This document shows, in pieces, positions 1 through 7,776 of a stretch of DNA of 22,580 bases. Positions within the stretch are counted from its first letter, which is position 1; each line of letters starts with the position of its first letter. The notes beneath the pieces were generated by a model, which saw only the letters and a program-made list of their open reading frames with translations, ran no database searches and was not told where the DNA came from. A program made the translations under genes and the position numbers. The stretch comes from an uncultured Eubacterium sp. (GTDB lineage Bacteria > Bacillota > Clostridia > Lachnospirales > Lachnospiraceae). The DNA is taken from positions 1 through 22,580 of the forward strand of contig CAJUIH010000055.1 of the NCBI GenBank assembly GCA_910586045.1. The letters run 5' to 3'.

Positions 1-74
1 AGCCCGCAAACAGCTTATCCATCGCAGCCAGGTTATGCTCTATCTTAGGCCGGATTAAATACGGCTGGATCGGC
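1..74 (-). other. Unassigned stretch past rng, open in one frame to the window edge
   Basis: This is the window edge downstream of the rng stop codon. One minus-strand frame, +1 relative to rng, is open from about position 118 inside rng to position 1. It would read KPIQPYLIRPKIEHN and onward past the rng stop. No start codon with a convincing ribosome site precedes it; the only ATG, near position 27, lacks an SD. In related Clostridia the gene after rng is usually rplU, sometimes with an L21 leader, but I cannot recognise either here. It may be plain intergenic DNA, a 3' extension reached by frameshifting, or the start of another gene. Confidence 0.2.
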
Positions 75-1289
75 TTATGTGCAGAACGCCGAAGTAAGCT
101 GTTCCAGCAAGGGTTTTTTTAATTTCTTGCGCGTTAGTTCCACAAGCCCCAGCCTGGTCATCCCCATTAACTGGACGGGAACCGGATCTTTTTTTAACTG
201 GCTGCGAAATTCTTTTAATAAGGAAGCGTTTTGTTCGTCGTCATATAAATCGATAAAATCTACGATAATGATGCCGGATATGTTGCGCAGGCGAAGCTGC
301 CTGGCGATTTCTGCGGCTGCTTCCCGGTTGATCTGGTAGTGGTACGGCTGTTTTTCTTTTTTTACAACGTGCTTGCTGCTGTTTACGTCAATGACAGTCA
401 GCGCTTCCGTCGGCTGAATAATAATGTTTGCGCCGGATTTTAACCACACACGCGGCTTACAAGCATCCTCCAACTGGCTGCTGACGCTGTAGAGGCTGGC
501 AAGCGGCAAAAGATTGTCCGCGTAAAGACGGACGGCAGCGTCGGTTAACGGATCCTGGCGCAGATCATCGTAGACGGCCTGTTCATCCGTTATGATTTCT
601 GTCAATCCGGCCTTGTCCGTGTCCATAAGCATCCTCCGGTACAAAGGCTGCTCTCTGCGCAGACAGGAGCCGGCGGTTCGCGTGGCCGCGTAAGCAGCCA
701 GCCGTTCGTATTCACTTTTTAACCGGAGAAATTCCGCCTGAATGCGTTCCTCATCGGCCGCAGCGGCATTGGTACGTAAAATCAGGCCGTAGTGGGTATC
801 GTTTCCGCGCAGTTTTTCCGCCAGCGCTTGCAGCCTCTTTTTTTGTATGGACGGCAGCTTGGACGAAACGCCGATTTTACGGTTTGCGCTCGTTAATATG
901 AGATATTCGCCGGAAAAGCTTAGATTCGTGGTTGCGACGGCTTCTTTTGTATGGTATGCTTCCTTACAGATCTGGACGACCAGTTCATCCCCGGCCGCGA
1001 TTGGTTTTTGGGAGGTTTTTTTTACAAAAATAGGATGCTTGCTGTCATCCAGCGGAAGAAAGCAGCGCTGCCCCGCGGAAATTTCCACAAACGCCGCATG
1101 CAGGCCCGCCGCGACGTTTTGCACGCGCGCCGTATACATGTTATGCAAAATACTTTCCGTTCCGGCTGGCTGGAGGGATACTTCGGCCATTTTACCGTCC
1201 TCGTACAATGCGCAGACAAGAAAACGCCGCACCGGCCCGCCGGCTGCTTTTTTTAACATCGTATGGGTAATCAAAAATTTTTTATTCAT
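75..1289 (-). CDS. rng: Ribonuclease G/E family endoribonuclease, short form
   Basis: The product is a 404-residue RNase E/G-type single-strand endoribonuclease acting in rRNA processing and mRNA decay in the cytoplasm. An S1-like RNA-binding region spans roughly residues 35-90. The catalytic core shows the two metal-ligand aspartates of the family, D301 in TVIDVNSSKH and D344 in IIIVDFIDLYDD. The C-terminal motif GLVELTRKK is also typical. The protein stops shortly afterwards and has no CPxC zinc-link, which in E. coli RNase E/G organises dimers and tetramers; such short forms are common in Clostridia. Its ATG overlaps the previous stop in an ATGA junction, implying translational coupling. 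An AGGA site lies about 7 nt upstream. A run of seven A (114-120) sits near the 3' end. The family call is secure; the RNase G rather than E naming follows from its length. Confidence 0.93.
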   Translation of the reverse strand: MNKKFLITHTMLKKAAGGPVRRFLVCALYEDGKMAEVSLQPAGTESILHNMYTARVQNVAAGLHAAFVEISAGQRCFLPLDDSKHPIFVKKTSQKPIAAGDELVVQICKEAYHTKEAVATTNLSFSGEYLILTSANRKIGVSSKLPSIQKKRLQALAEKLRGNDTHYGLILRTNAAAADEERIQAEFLRLKSEYERLAAYAATRTAGSCLRREQPLYRRMLMDTDKAGLTEIITDEQAVYDDLRQDPLTDAAVRLYADNLLPLASLYSVSSQLEDACKPRVWLKSGANIIIQPTEALTVIDVNSSKHVVKKEKQPYHYQINREAAAEIARQLRLRNISGIIIVDFIDLYDDEQNASLLKEFRSQLKKDPVPVQLMGMTRLGLVELTRKKLKKPLLEQLTSAFCT

Positions 1290-2032
1290 TGATTTTCCTG
1301 GATCTCCTCCCCTGCTTCCAGCAGTGTCCGAAACGCTCCGTCCGGATCCGTATAATAGACATCCCTGCGGTGGATCTGTACCGCAAGCGGGTCATAAAAA
1401 AGTCCGATATGGAAAAAGAATGTTTCCAGTACCAGTTCCGGTTTGATATTATCGATACTTCCGGTGCTGACCAAAAGCGAAAATACCGGACTGCGCAAAG
1501 AATCTGCGGCCGGATGTAATTGAAAATCATAAATCAGTTTTTTTAAATCCATCACCTTTTCGCTTTTTTTTGTTTTTTTCGTAACCAAAATCTCCTGCGG
1601 CTTTTCATAAAAATCAGACAGATCGGTTTTTAAATGCTCAATATTCCTTATTTTATCAGGTATCTCACAATCTTGTTTAAACCAGATTTCATAATCCGCC
1701 GCGGTTACAATAGACATGCCCGTTTTTGCGTGATCATCCAAACGCACGTATCCGGTAACCTCCATTCCGTCAGGCATCACGGCGTTTAACGCCTGTATGG
1801 CATCCGCGGACGCGGCGGTTTTATGCACTTCGATATCCAGATATTCCCCGTCGCTTGTAAGGCCTACGCCAAGCGGCGCCGCAAATGACATGACCTGGTG
1901 CGGGCTGAACCCTTCTGTATAACAGATCGCTATGTCCGCCATGCGCATGACTTTCTGGAAAAAACGCATAAGGTCCAAATGACCGATAAATTTCATAACG
2001 CCGTATTTTCGAAATTTAATCCTGATTTTCAA
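1286..2032 (-). CDS. TIGR03936 / DUF2344 family protein, radical SAM partner
   Basis: I take the start as the TTG at 2032-2030, giving 248 residues beginning LKIRIKFRKYGVMKFIGHLDLMR, the usual N terminus of this family. It is preceded 8 nt upstream by a very strong GGAGGAGG. An ATG 51 nt further upstream (2083) would add 17 atypical residues. The gene overlaps the 3' end of the TIGR03960 radical SAM gene by 17 nt and overlaps rng by 4 nt, so the three are almost certainly cotranslated. Family knowledge: DUF2344 proteins occur next to, or fused to, TIGR03960 radical SAM proteins in Firmicutes, and their reaction is unknown. No catalytic motif is evident. A Lys-rich segment (KKTKKSEKVMDLKK) in the middle could bind nucleic acid, but that is speculation. 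Confidence 0.88.
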   Translation of the reverse strand: MKIRIKFRKYGVMKFIGHLDLMRFFQKVMRMADIAICYTEGFSPHQVMSFAAPLGVGLTSDGEYLDIEVHKTAASADAIQALNAVMPDGMEVTGYVRLDDHAKTGMSIVTAADYEIWFKQDCEIPDKIRNIEHLKTDLSDFYEKPQEILVTKKTKKSEKVMDLKKLIYDFQLHPAADSLRSPVFSLLVSTGSIDNIKPELVLETFFFHIGLFYDPLAVQIHRRDVYYTDPDGAFRTLLEAGEEIQENQ

Positions 2033-3881
2033 AACAGACTCCTCCTCCGAATTGCTTTGCTCCACAGGCAGAACATTGTGCACGGCAATTCTTTGTTACT
2101 TCTTTGCGACCCGCTTTTTTCCATTCACGCAGCAAGTATTCCTTGGATACGCCGTCGTCAATAAAATCCCATGGAAACCGTTCTTCTTCGCTCCGTACGC
2201 GTTTTGTATAAAAATCGGGATCGATCCCCGCTTTTTTAAAGGCACGCTGCCAGCGGTTATTGTCATAAAATTCGGTCCAGGCATCAAATAAAGCGCCGTC
2301 TTCATATGCATACTGAATTACACGGGACAATCTGCGGTCGCCGCGCGCAAAAATCCCTTCTAATACGGTTACATCCGCTTCATGCCAGTTATACTTCAAG
2401 CTTTTTTTGTTAATCTGTGATTTTACAGATTCGTTTACGACTTTGGCGCGGCGCAGATATTCCTGCGGGCTGTACATCGGCGCCCATTGAAACGGCGTAA
2501 ATGGTTTTGGTACGAAAAAGGAGGTGCTGATTGTAATTTGGCATTTGCCGTTCCTGCGTTCTTTTGGGATTTCGTAATATTGGACCGCGATCTGGTTGGC
2601 TAGTTCTGCAATCGCGCGCATATCTTCCTGCGTTTCATAGGGTAAGCCGAGCATAAAATACAGCTTGACTTTCTGCCATCCTCCCGCAAAAGCAAGTCTG
2701 GCGCCCTGTAAAATCATTTCCTGCGTCAGTCCCTTATTGATCAGATCCCGCATGCGCTGGGAACCAGCTTCCGGCGCAAAAGTCAGGCTGGATTTGCGGA
2801 TATCCTGCACCTTGTTCATAACGTCCAATGAAAATGCGTCAATGCGCAGGGACGGCAGGGAAATATTCACCCCTTTGTCCTGATAACGGTCAATCAGATA
2901 GGTAATCAGTTCCTCCAGTTTGGAATAATCGCTGGAGCTTAAAGAAGTCAGCGATATTTCGTCATATCCTGTACTTTTCAGCATACGGTCCGCATGCTGT
3001 TTTAAAATTTCCACGTCTTTTTCCCGGGTCGGACGGTAAATCTGCCCGGCCTGGCAAAAACGGCATCCACGGATACAGCCGCGCATAATCTCCAAAACAA
3101 CACGGTCCTGTGTAATTTTTATATATGGAACCACAGGTTTTTCTGGATATACGGCATTCGATAAATCCATAACCACTTGTTTTTTTACTGTCTTTGGCAC
3201 TCCCGGCATATTTGGCTGCATCGCCGCAACGGTACCGTCCGCATGATAAGATACGTCATAGCACTGCGGCGCATAAATGCCCGGAATCGAAGCGGCGCGC
3301 GTTAAAAATTCCATTCTCGTATAATTTTGTTTTTTTGCTTCTTTATAAAGGTCAAACAGAGCATCGTAGGAAACTTCCCCCTCCCCGATATAAAAAAGGT
3401 CGAAAAACGCGGCGATCGGTTCCGGATTATAAGCGCAGGGACCGCCGCCAATGACAATCGGCATATCCTGCGTGCGCTGCGCAGCAATAAAAGGGATTTG
3501 CGCCAGATCCAGGATCTGGAGGATATTTGTATAGCACATTTCATATTGGAGCGTAATGCCGATAAAATCAAAGTCTTGGATGGCATCCTGCGATTCCAGC
3601 GCGAACAACGGGATCTTTTGCTGTTTCATAACGGCATGTAAATCCGGCCATGGTGAAAAGACACGCTCGCAATAGACGTCGCTCCTGCGGTTAAACTGCT
3701 CATATAAAATCTTCATGCCAAGGTGGGACATGCCGATTTCATAAACATCCGGAAAACACATCGCAAAACGGATCTCCGCCTTGGCAGGATCTTTGATCAC
3801 GCTGTTGATTTCGTTTCCGATATAACGTGCCGGTTTTTCGATTGTCAGTAATAGGTTTTCATTTAAGGCTAGTTTCTTCAT
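2016..3881 (-). CDS. TIGR03960 family B12-binding-fold radical SAM protein
   Basis: The product is a 621-residue radical SAM enzyme of unknown substrate, of the YgiQ-like/TIGR03960 type. The N-terminal part (about 1-200) has a cobalamin-binding-like Rossmann fold with PIVIGGGPCAYNPEPIA and IGEGE motifs. The radical SAM core follows, with the 4Fe-4S CxxxCxxC as RGCIRGCRFCQAG (C269, C273, C276). The C terminus carries a compact Cys cluster, CRAQCSACGAKQF plus C616 (C599, C603, C606, C616), which may bind zinc or a second iron-sulfur cluster. The start ATG has CGAAAGGAAA upstream. The last codons contain the ribosome site of the next gene. Family knowledge: it is consistently beside the DUF2344 gene and RNase G, which has led to guesses about RNA or ribosome modification. 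That role is unproven. Confidence 0.9.
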   Translation of the reverse strand: MKKLALNENLLLTIEKPARYIGNEINSVIKDPAKAEIRFAMCFPDVYEIGMSHLGMKILYEQFNRRSDVYCERVFSPWPDLHAVMKQQKIPLFALESQDAIQDFDFIGITLQYEMCYTNILQILDLAQIPFIAAQRTQDMPIVIGGGPCAYNPEPIAAFFDLFYIGEGEVSYDALFDLYKEAKKQNYTRMEFLTRAASIPGIYAPQCYDVSYHADGTVAAMQPNMPGVPKTVKKQVVMDLSNAVYPEKPVVPYIKITQDRVVLEIMRGCIRGCRFCQAGQIYRPTREKDVEILKQHADRMLKSTGYDEISLTSLSSSDYSKLEELITYLIDRYQDKGVNISLPSLRIDAFSLDVMNKVQDIRKSSLTFAPEAGSQRMRDLINKGLTQEMILQGARLAFAGGWQKVKLYFMLGLPYETQEDMRAIAELANQIAVQYYEIPKERRNGKCQITISTSFFVPKPFTPFQWAPMYSPQEYLRRAKVVNESVKSQINKKSLKYNWHEADVTVLEGIFARGDRRLSRVIQYAYEDGALFDAWTEFYDNNRWQRAFKKAGIDPDFYTKRVRSEEERFPWDFIDDGVSKEYLLREWKKAGRKEVTKNCRAQCSACGAKQFGGGVCFENQD

Positions 3882-3949
3882 GTGTTTCCTTTCGATTCTT
3901 GTTTATTCCAGGCTTTTGACACCATAACCCTGCACCGCTTTTACAGTTT

Positions 3950-4828
3950 CTAATATTTCTTTCGTTCTTTTAATTCCCCATAAAGCTGCTTGTAGTTTCC
4001 ATACCGAAAGAAATCCACTTCTCCGTCTGCAACGGCTTGTTTAACCATGCAGTCCGGTTCGCTGATATGGCTGCAGCCGTGAAACCTGCAGCCGGACGCA
4101 TAAGGCGCAAATTCCGGATAATAACACGCCAGCTCCTCTTTTTCGATCTCCGGCAAAAACAGCGAACTAAAGCCGGGCGTGTCCATAATATAGGAACCGT
4201 TTTCGATATGGATCAGTTGCGTATGTCTGGTTGTCTGCTTTCCGCGTTCTATTTTGCGGCTGATTTCCCCTGTTTCCATTTGGGCGTTCGGCTGGAGCAG
4301 GTTAATTAACGAGGATTTCCCAACGCCGGACGGCCCGCAGGCGGCTGTCGTTTTTTCTGCAAGTATGTTTTTGAGCGCCCTAATCCCGGTCCCTTGCTGT
4401 ACACTGGTAAAAATGACGGGAATGCCGCTGCTTGCATAGCTTAGAGCCAAACGGCGCCGGTCCGCTTCCTCCAGAAGTTCCATTTTATTAAAACAAATCA
4501 CGGACGGAATGTGCTGCATCTGCATAAAGACGAGAAAACGGTCCAGTAAATTCAGATTTGGCTGCGGGCTGGCTGCGGCAAACATGACAAGCGCCATGTC
4601 AATATTTGCAACGGCAGGCCGCAGCAGTTCATTTTTCCTTGGATAAATACGCTCGATATTTCCGGTTTTTGCTTCTTCGTTTAAGATGGCAAGTTCGACA
4701 AGGTCCCCGGTCAGCGGTTTTTGCTTCTGACGGCGGAAGATGCCTTTTGCCTTGCATTCATAAATCCCGGACCCGATAACATGGACGTAATAGAATCCGG
4801 CGATTCCTTTTAAAATCTTACCTTGCAT
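3950..4828 (-). CDS. rsgA: Ribosome small subunit-dependent GTPase A
   Basis: RsgA (YjeQ/CpgA) is a circularly permuted GTPase that assists late 30S subunit maturation. The 292-residue protein has an N-terminal OB-fold (about 1-65) and GTPase motifs in permuted order: G4 NKME (114-117), G1 GPSGVGKSS (165-173), G2 TTRH (199-202) and G3 DTPGF (216-220). A C-terminal zinc knuckle follows (C247, C252, H254, C260). G4 is NKxE rather than the canonical NKxD. The family-typical end ELKERKKY argues that the protein is complete. It starts 42 bp after prkC. In B. subtilis, PrkC phosphorylates CpgA, so the linkage fits a functional pair. The ribosome site (AGGT) is weak, which may mean coupling to upstream translation. 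Confidence 0.96.
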   Translation of the reverse strand: MQGKILKGIAGFYYVHVIGSGIYECKAKGIFRRQKQKPLTGDLVELAILNEEAKTGNIERIYPRKNELLRPAVANIDMALVMFAAASPQPNLNLLDRFLVFMQMQHIPSVICFNKMELLEEADRRRLALSYASSGIPVIFTSVQQGTGIRALKNILAEKTTAACGPSGVGKSSLINLLQPNAQMETGEISRKIERGKQTTRHTQLIHIENGSYIMDTPGFSSLFLPEIEKEELACYYPEFAPYASGCRFHGCSHISEPDCMVKQAVADGEVDFFRYGNYKQLYGELKERKKY

Positions 4829-4870
4829 AGTTTTTACCTGTATTGCCCATATGCCCTTATGCCAGCAGTG

Positions 4871-6994
4871 CTATTTTTGTTCTTTAAATTCCACAGATTC
4901 GGTCTGCGTATCGGTTTCCCCGTCTTCCAGGATCCATTCGATTAAGATCGTACCGCTGCTTGTGGTGATGTTTTTGGCGGAGATCACATACGGAAAAGAA
5001 GAAATGGATATGCCGCTCCAATTGTCTACAACGGTTCCGTTCGCATCCTGTAGCTGGATATTGGCTGACACGACGGAATCACTGTTTTCCGGTACGCCGA
5101 TCTGTTTGCTAGGCAGTTGATAAAAGACTTCTTTTTTGCCAAGGCTGACGACAAAATCTACGCTGCTTCCTTTTTCCACACTGCTCTGCGGCTGCGGCGT
5201 CTGGCTGATGATCTTTCCTTCTTCGATGGTGTCATGATAACTGGAATCTGTATGGCCTATCGTTAACTGGTTCGCTTCCAACTGTTCCCTGGCTTCTTCT
5301 TCTGTCCGATTTCGTAAATCCGGTACCTGTACTTTTTCGGTTCCTTTGCTGACGTAAAGCGTCACCGTATCGCCTTTTTTTACGGTCGCGCCGCCGCCCG
5401 GATTCTGGTCGATGACAATGCCCTCCGGCTGGTCGGAAAAACGGTATTCCGGATTGTTGACGCCTAGTCCTGCCGATTCCAATTGTGCCCTTGCGGAATC
5501 GTAAGACTGCCCAACGACACCCGGCGCGGCGAATGTGGCAGGGCCGCTGCTGACCGTAACCTGGACGATCGTACCCTCCGCTGCCATTTCGCCTTTTTCA
5601 ATATCCTGATCCATAATCTGCCCTTTGGCGTATTCATCGGAAGCTTCCCTGCCCTTGGTAAACAGGTCCAGTTTGATTTTTTGTAAGGATTTACGCGCTT
5701 CATCCGGTTCCATGCCGCGCAGGTCGATCATTTTTACTTCTTTTTTGGTATCCTCGTCGTCCGTATCGGATTTCAGATCGGAATCGTCCAGATCGGAAAG
5801 ATCGGTTTTGGTCAGCTCATGGTCGGAAGCCGTAATCCCCTGCGGTTCATCGCTTTTTCCCCCAAATGGACTCCATTGAAACGCACCGAACATACTTCCT
5901 GCCAGATATAGGATAATCAAAAGGATAATCACGGCCGCGATAATCCCCATGATTGTCATGGCTTTTTCCATTTTAGGATTTAAAAACCCGCCTTCCTCGT
6001 CGTCCGCCTCGTCGTCCGCATCCTCTTTTCTTGGTTTCGCGTATTCTGTCTGCAGTTGTGAAGGCCCAAGATGGACGCCCGCTGTTTCTTCTTTGATCTG
6101 CATGACTTCGTCCTGGGAAATCACGCGTGTCTTATCCTGAATCGTCGCGGGCAGCATGACAACAAAATCATCATTCGGGCTTACGAGCGCGTGTTTTAAA
6201 TCTTCCATCAAATCCTGGATAGACGGATACCTGCGGTCCGCGCTTTTCTGCGTACATTTTAAAATAATCTTTTCCAGGCTGACCGGGAGGTCCGGCACAT
6301 ACCGGCGCGGAGATACCATCTCTTCCTGCAGGTGCTTGATGGCGATCGCCACGGTCGTATCCCCGTCAAAAGGCACTCTTCCCGTAGCCATTTCATACAT
6401 TACAATTCCAAGCGAATAAATATCGCTTTTTCCGTCTACAAAACCGTTCCTTGCCTGCTCCGGCGAGGAATAATGAACAGAACCCATCACATCGGAATGA
6501 ATCGTATTGCTTGTCGCGGCTCTGGCAATCCCAAAATCCGTAACTTTTACCTTACCCTCGGTAGAAATAATAATATTCTGCGGCTTGATATCCCGATGGA
6601 CAATATTTTTATTGTGCGCGGCTTCAATGCCGCGTCCTACCTGGATCGCAATGCTGATGGTTTCTTTATAGGAAAGACATCCTTTTTTCTGGATATAAGT
6701 CTTTAATGTAATCCCTTCCACATGCTCCATTACAATGTAATAAAAGCCTTCTTCACTTCCGACATCATAAATATTTACGATATTCGGATGTTCCAGTCCT
6801 GCTGCCGCCTGGGCTTCCGTGCGGAATTTTGCCACAAAATTCATGTCGTCCGTAAATTCCGCCTTTAGGACTTTGATTGCCACAGCCCTGCTCAGCACAT
6901 GGTCGATCGCCTTATATACGTCCGACATGCCGCCAGCGCCTACCCGCCCCAGTATCTCATAGCGGTCTGCTACAAATTTCCCTTCTTCTAACAT
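4871..6994 (-). CDS. prkC: PASTA-domain Ser/Thr protein kinase (PrkC/Stk type)
   Basis: This is a membrane Ser/Thr kinase that senses peptidoglycan fragments or lipid II through extracellular PASTA repeats. In the 707 residues, the kinase domain (about 12-270) has the glycine loop GRVGAGGMSDVY, Lys41, HRDIKPQN (D135) and DFG (153-155). T161 and T164 in the activation loop are candidate autophosphorylation sites. An acidic juxtamembrane stretch (324-336) precedes one membrane helix (about 346-370). Outside the membrane lies an acidic Asp/Ser linker (about 389-417), then three PASTA repeats (about 419-484, 487-551, 554-619). An 88-residue Ser/Thr-rich C-terminal domain that is not PASTA ends the protein. 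It overlaps stp by 7 nt with AGGTGAG just before the ATG, so kinase and phosphatase are translationally coupled. Confidence 0.97.
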   Translation of the reverse strand: MLEEGKFVADRYEILGRVGAGGMSDVYKAIDHVLSRAVAIKVLKAEFTDDMNFVAKFRTEAQAAAGLEHPNIVNIYDVGSEEGFYYIVMEHVEGITLKTYIQKKGCLSYKETISIAIQVGRGIEAAHNKNIVHRDIKPQNIIISTEGKVKVTDFGIARAATSNTIHSDVMGSVHYSSPEQARNGFVDGKSDIYSLGIVMYEMATGRVPFDGDTTVAIAIKHLQEEMVSPRRYVPDLPVSLEKIILKCTQKSADRRYPSIQDLMEDLKHALVSPNDDFVVMLPATIQDKTRVISQDEVMQIKEETAGVHLGPSQLQTEYAKPRKEDADDEADDEEGGFLNPKMEKAMTIMGIIAAVIILLIILYLAGSMFGAFQWSPFGGKSDEPQGITASDHELTKTDLSDLDDSDLKSDTDDEDTKKEVKMIDLRGMEPDEARKSLQKIKLDLFTKGREASDEYAKGQIMDQDIEKGEMAAEGTIVQVTVSSGPATFAAPGVVGQSYDSARAQLESAGLGVNNPEYRFSDQPEGIVIDQNPGGGATVKKGDTVTLYVSKGTEKVQVPDLRNRTEEEAREQLEANQLTIGHTDSSYHDTIEEGKIISQTPQPQSSVEKGSSVDFVVSLGKKEVFYQLPSKQIGVPENSDSVVSANIQLQDANGTVVDNWSGISISSFPYVISAKNITTSSGTILIEWILEDGETDTQTESVEFKEQK

Positions 6995-7731
6995 CTTCTC
7001 ACCTCATCTGAAAACGGATCAACGATGATCACAGATATGTTATCCTTTCCTCCATTTTCGTTTGCAGCCGAAACAAGCCGTTCCACACTTTCGGCGATAT
7101 CTCTCTGGCTGCACATGATCTTTCGGATTTCGCCGTCTTCGATCATATTGGTAAGCCCGTCAGAACAAAGCAGAATACGGTCTGTCGGCCTTAACCAGAC
7201 TTCAAAAAAGTCAATTTCAATCTCCTTAAACGCACCTACGGCGCGCGTGATAATATTTTTATCCGGATGATACCGCGCCTGTTCCTGATTCATTTCTCCC
7301 ATACGCACCATTTCCTGTACGAGAGAATGGTCTCTGGTCACCTGGATAATATCCTGGTTTACGATATACAAACGGCTGTCCCCTACATTGGCTACGCTCA
7401 TCAGGTTTTTTGTGATTGTTGCGGCTACAAATGTCGTGCCCATCCCCCGCAGCCTGCTGTTTTCCTCAGCCAGACGGATCAGTTCGGCATTGACATGGTC
7501 AAGCGCCTCCCGAAACAATGCGATCGGCTCAGACAGGCTGCTGGACGCTATCGATTCCACCGCATGCTCGACGGTATACCTGGAAGCAAAATCGCCTGCG
7601 TTATGACCCCCCATTCCATCTGCTACAATAAACAAATTCTGCAGATTTCCGACCGGAGTTTCTGACGTATAGATATAGTCCTGATTCATTTCACGCCGTA
7701 TCCCAATATCTGTCATGGAAAATGTCTTCAT
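6988..7731 (-). CDS. stp: PP2C-family Ser/Thr protein phosphatase (Stp/PrpC)
   Basis: This cytoplasmic metal-dependent phosphatase reverses phosphorylation by the partner kinase encoded immediately downstream. The 247 residues carry the PP2C motifs in order: TDIGIRREMNQD (D8, D18), VADGMGGHNAGD (D38, G39), GTTF, NVGDSRLY, RDHS, LLCSDGLTN and GGKDNISVI. The Asp ligands of the binuclear Mn/Mg centre are all present. A GGGAGG ribosome site lies about 9-10 nt before the ATG. The 45-bp gap after rlmN has no visible terminator. The gene order rlmN, stp, prkC, rsgA is widely conserved in Firmicutes and supports the call. Confidence 0.97.
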   Translation of the reverse strand: MKTFSMTDIGIRREMNQDYIYTSETPVGNLQNLFIVADGMGGHNAGDFASRYTVEHAVESIASSSLSEPIALFREALDHVNAELIRLAEENSRLRGMGTTFVAATITKNLMSVANVGDSRLYIVNQDIIQVTRDHSLVQEMVRMGEMNQEQARYHPDKNIITRAVGAFKEIEIDFFEVWLRPTDRILLCSDGLTNMIEDGEIRKIMCSQRDIAESVERLVSAANENGGKDNISVIIVDPFSDEVRRC

Positions 7732-7776
7732 CCCAACTCGCCTCCCTTTCCGTTTGTGGCTGTCATTGCAAAAATA

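Noticed and set aside
847..1446. 199-residue open frame on the plus strand
   Set aside because: It is antisense to rng and the TIGR03936 gene, Cys/Pro/Arg-rich, without family resemblance; a shadow of high-GC codons.
2033..2083. Upstream ATG start for the TIGR03936 gene
   Set aside because: The extra 17 residues do not resemble the family; the TTG at 2032 has GGAGGAGG at good spacing and gives the usual N terminus.
3895..3965. Short open frame continuing past the rsgA stop (KEILETVKAVQGYG)
   Set aside because: It has no start or ribosome site, and RsgA ends with its normal family C terminus; likely chance.
5995..6025. 12-bp tandem repeat in prkC as a microsatellite element
   Set aside because: It simply encodes a repeated acidic Asp/Glu/Ala stretch of the kinase juxtamembrane region.
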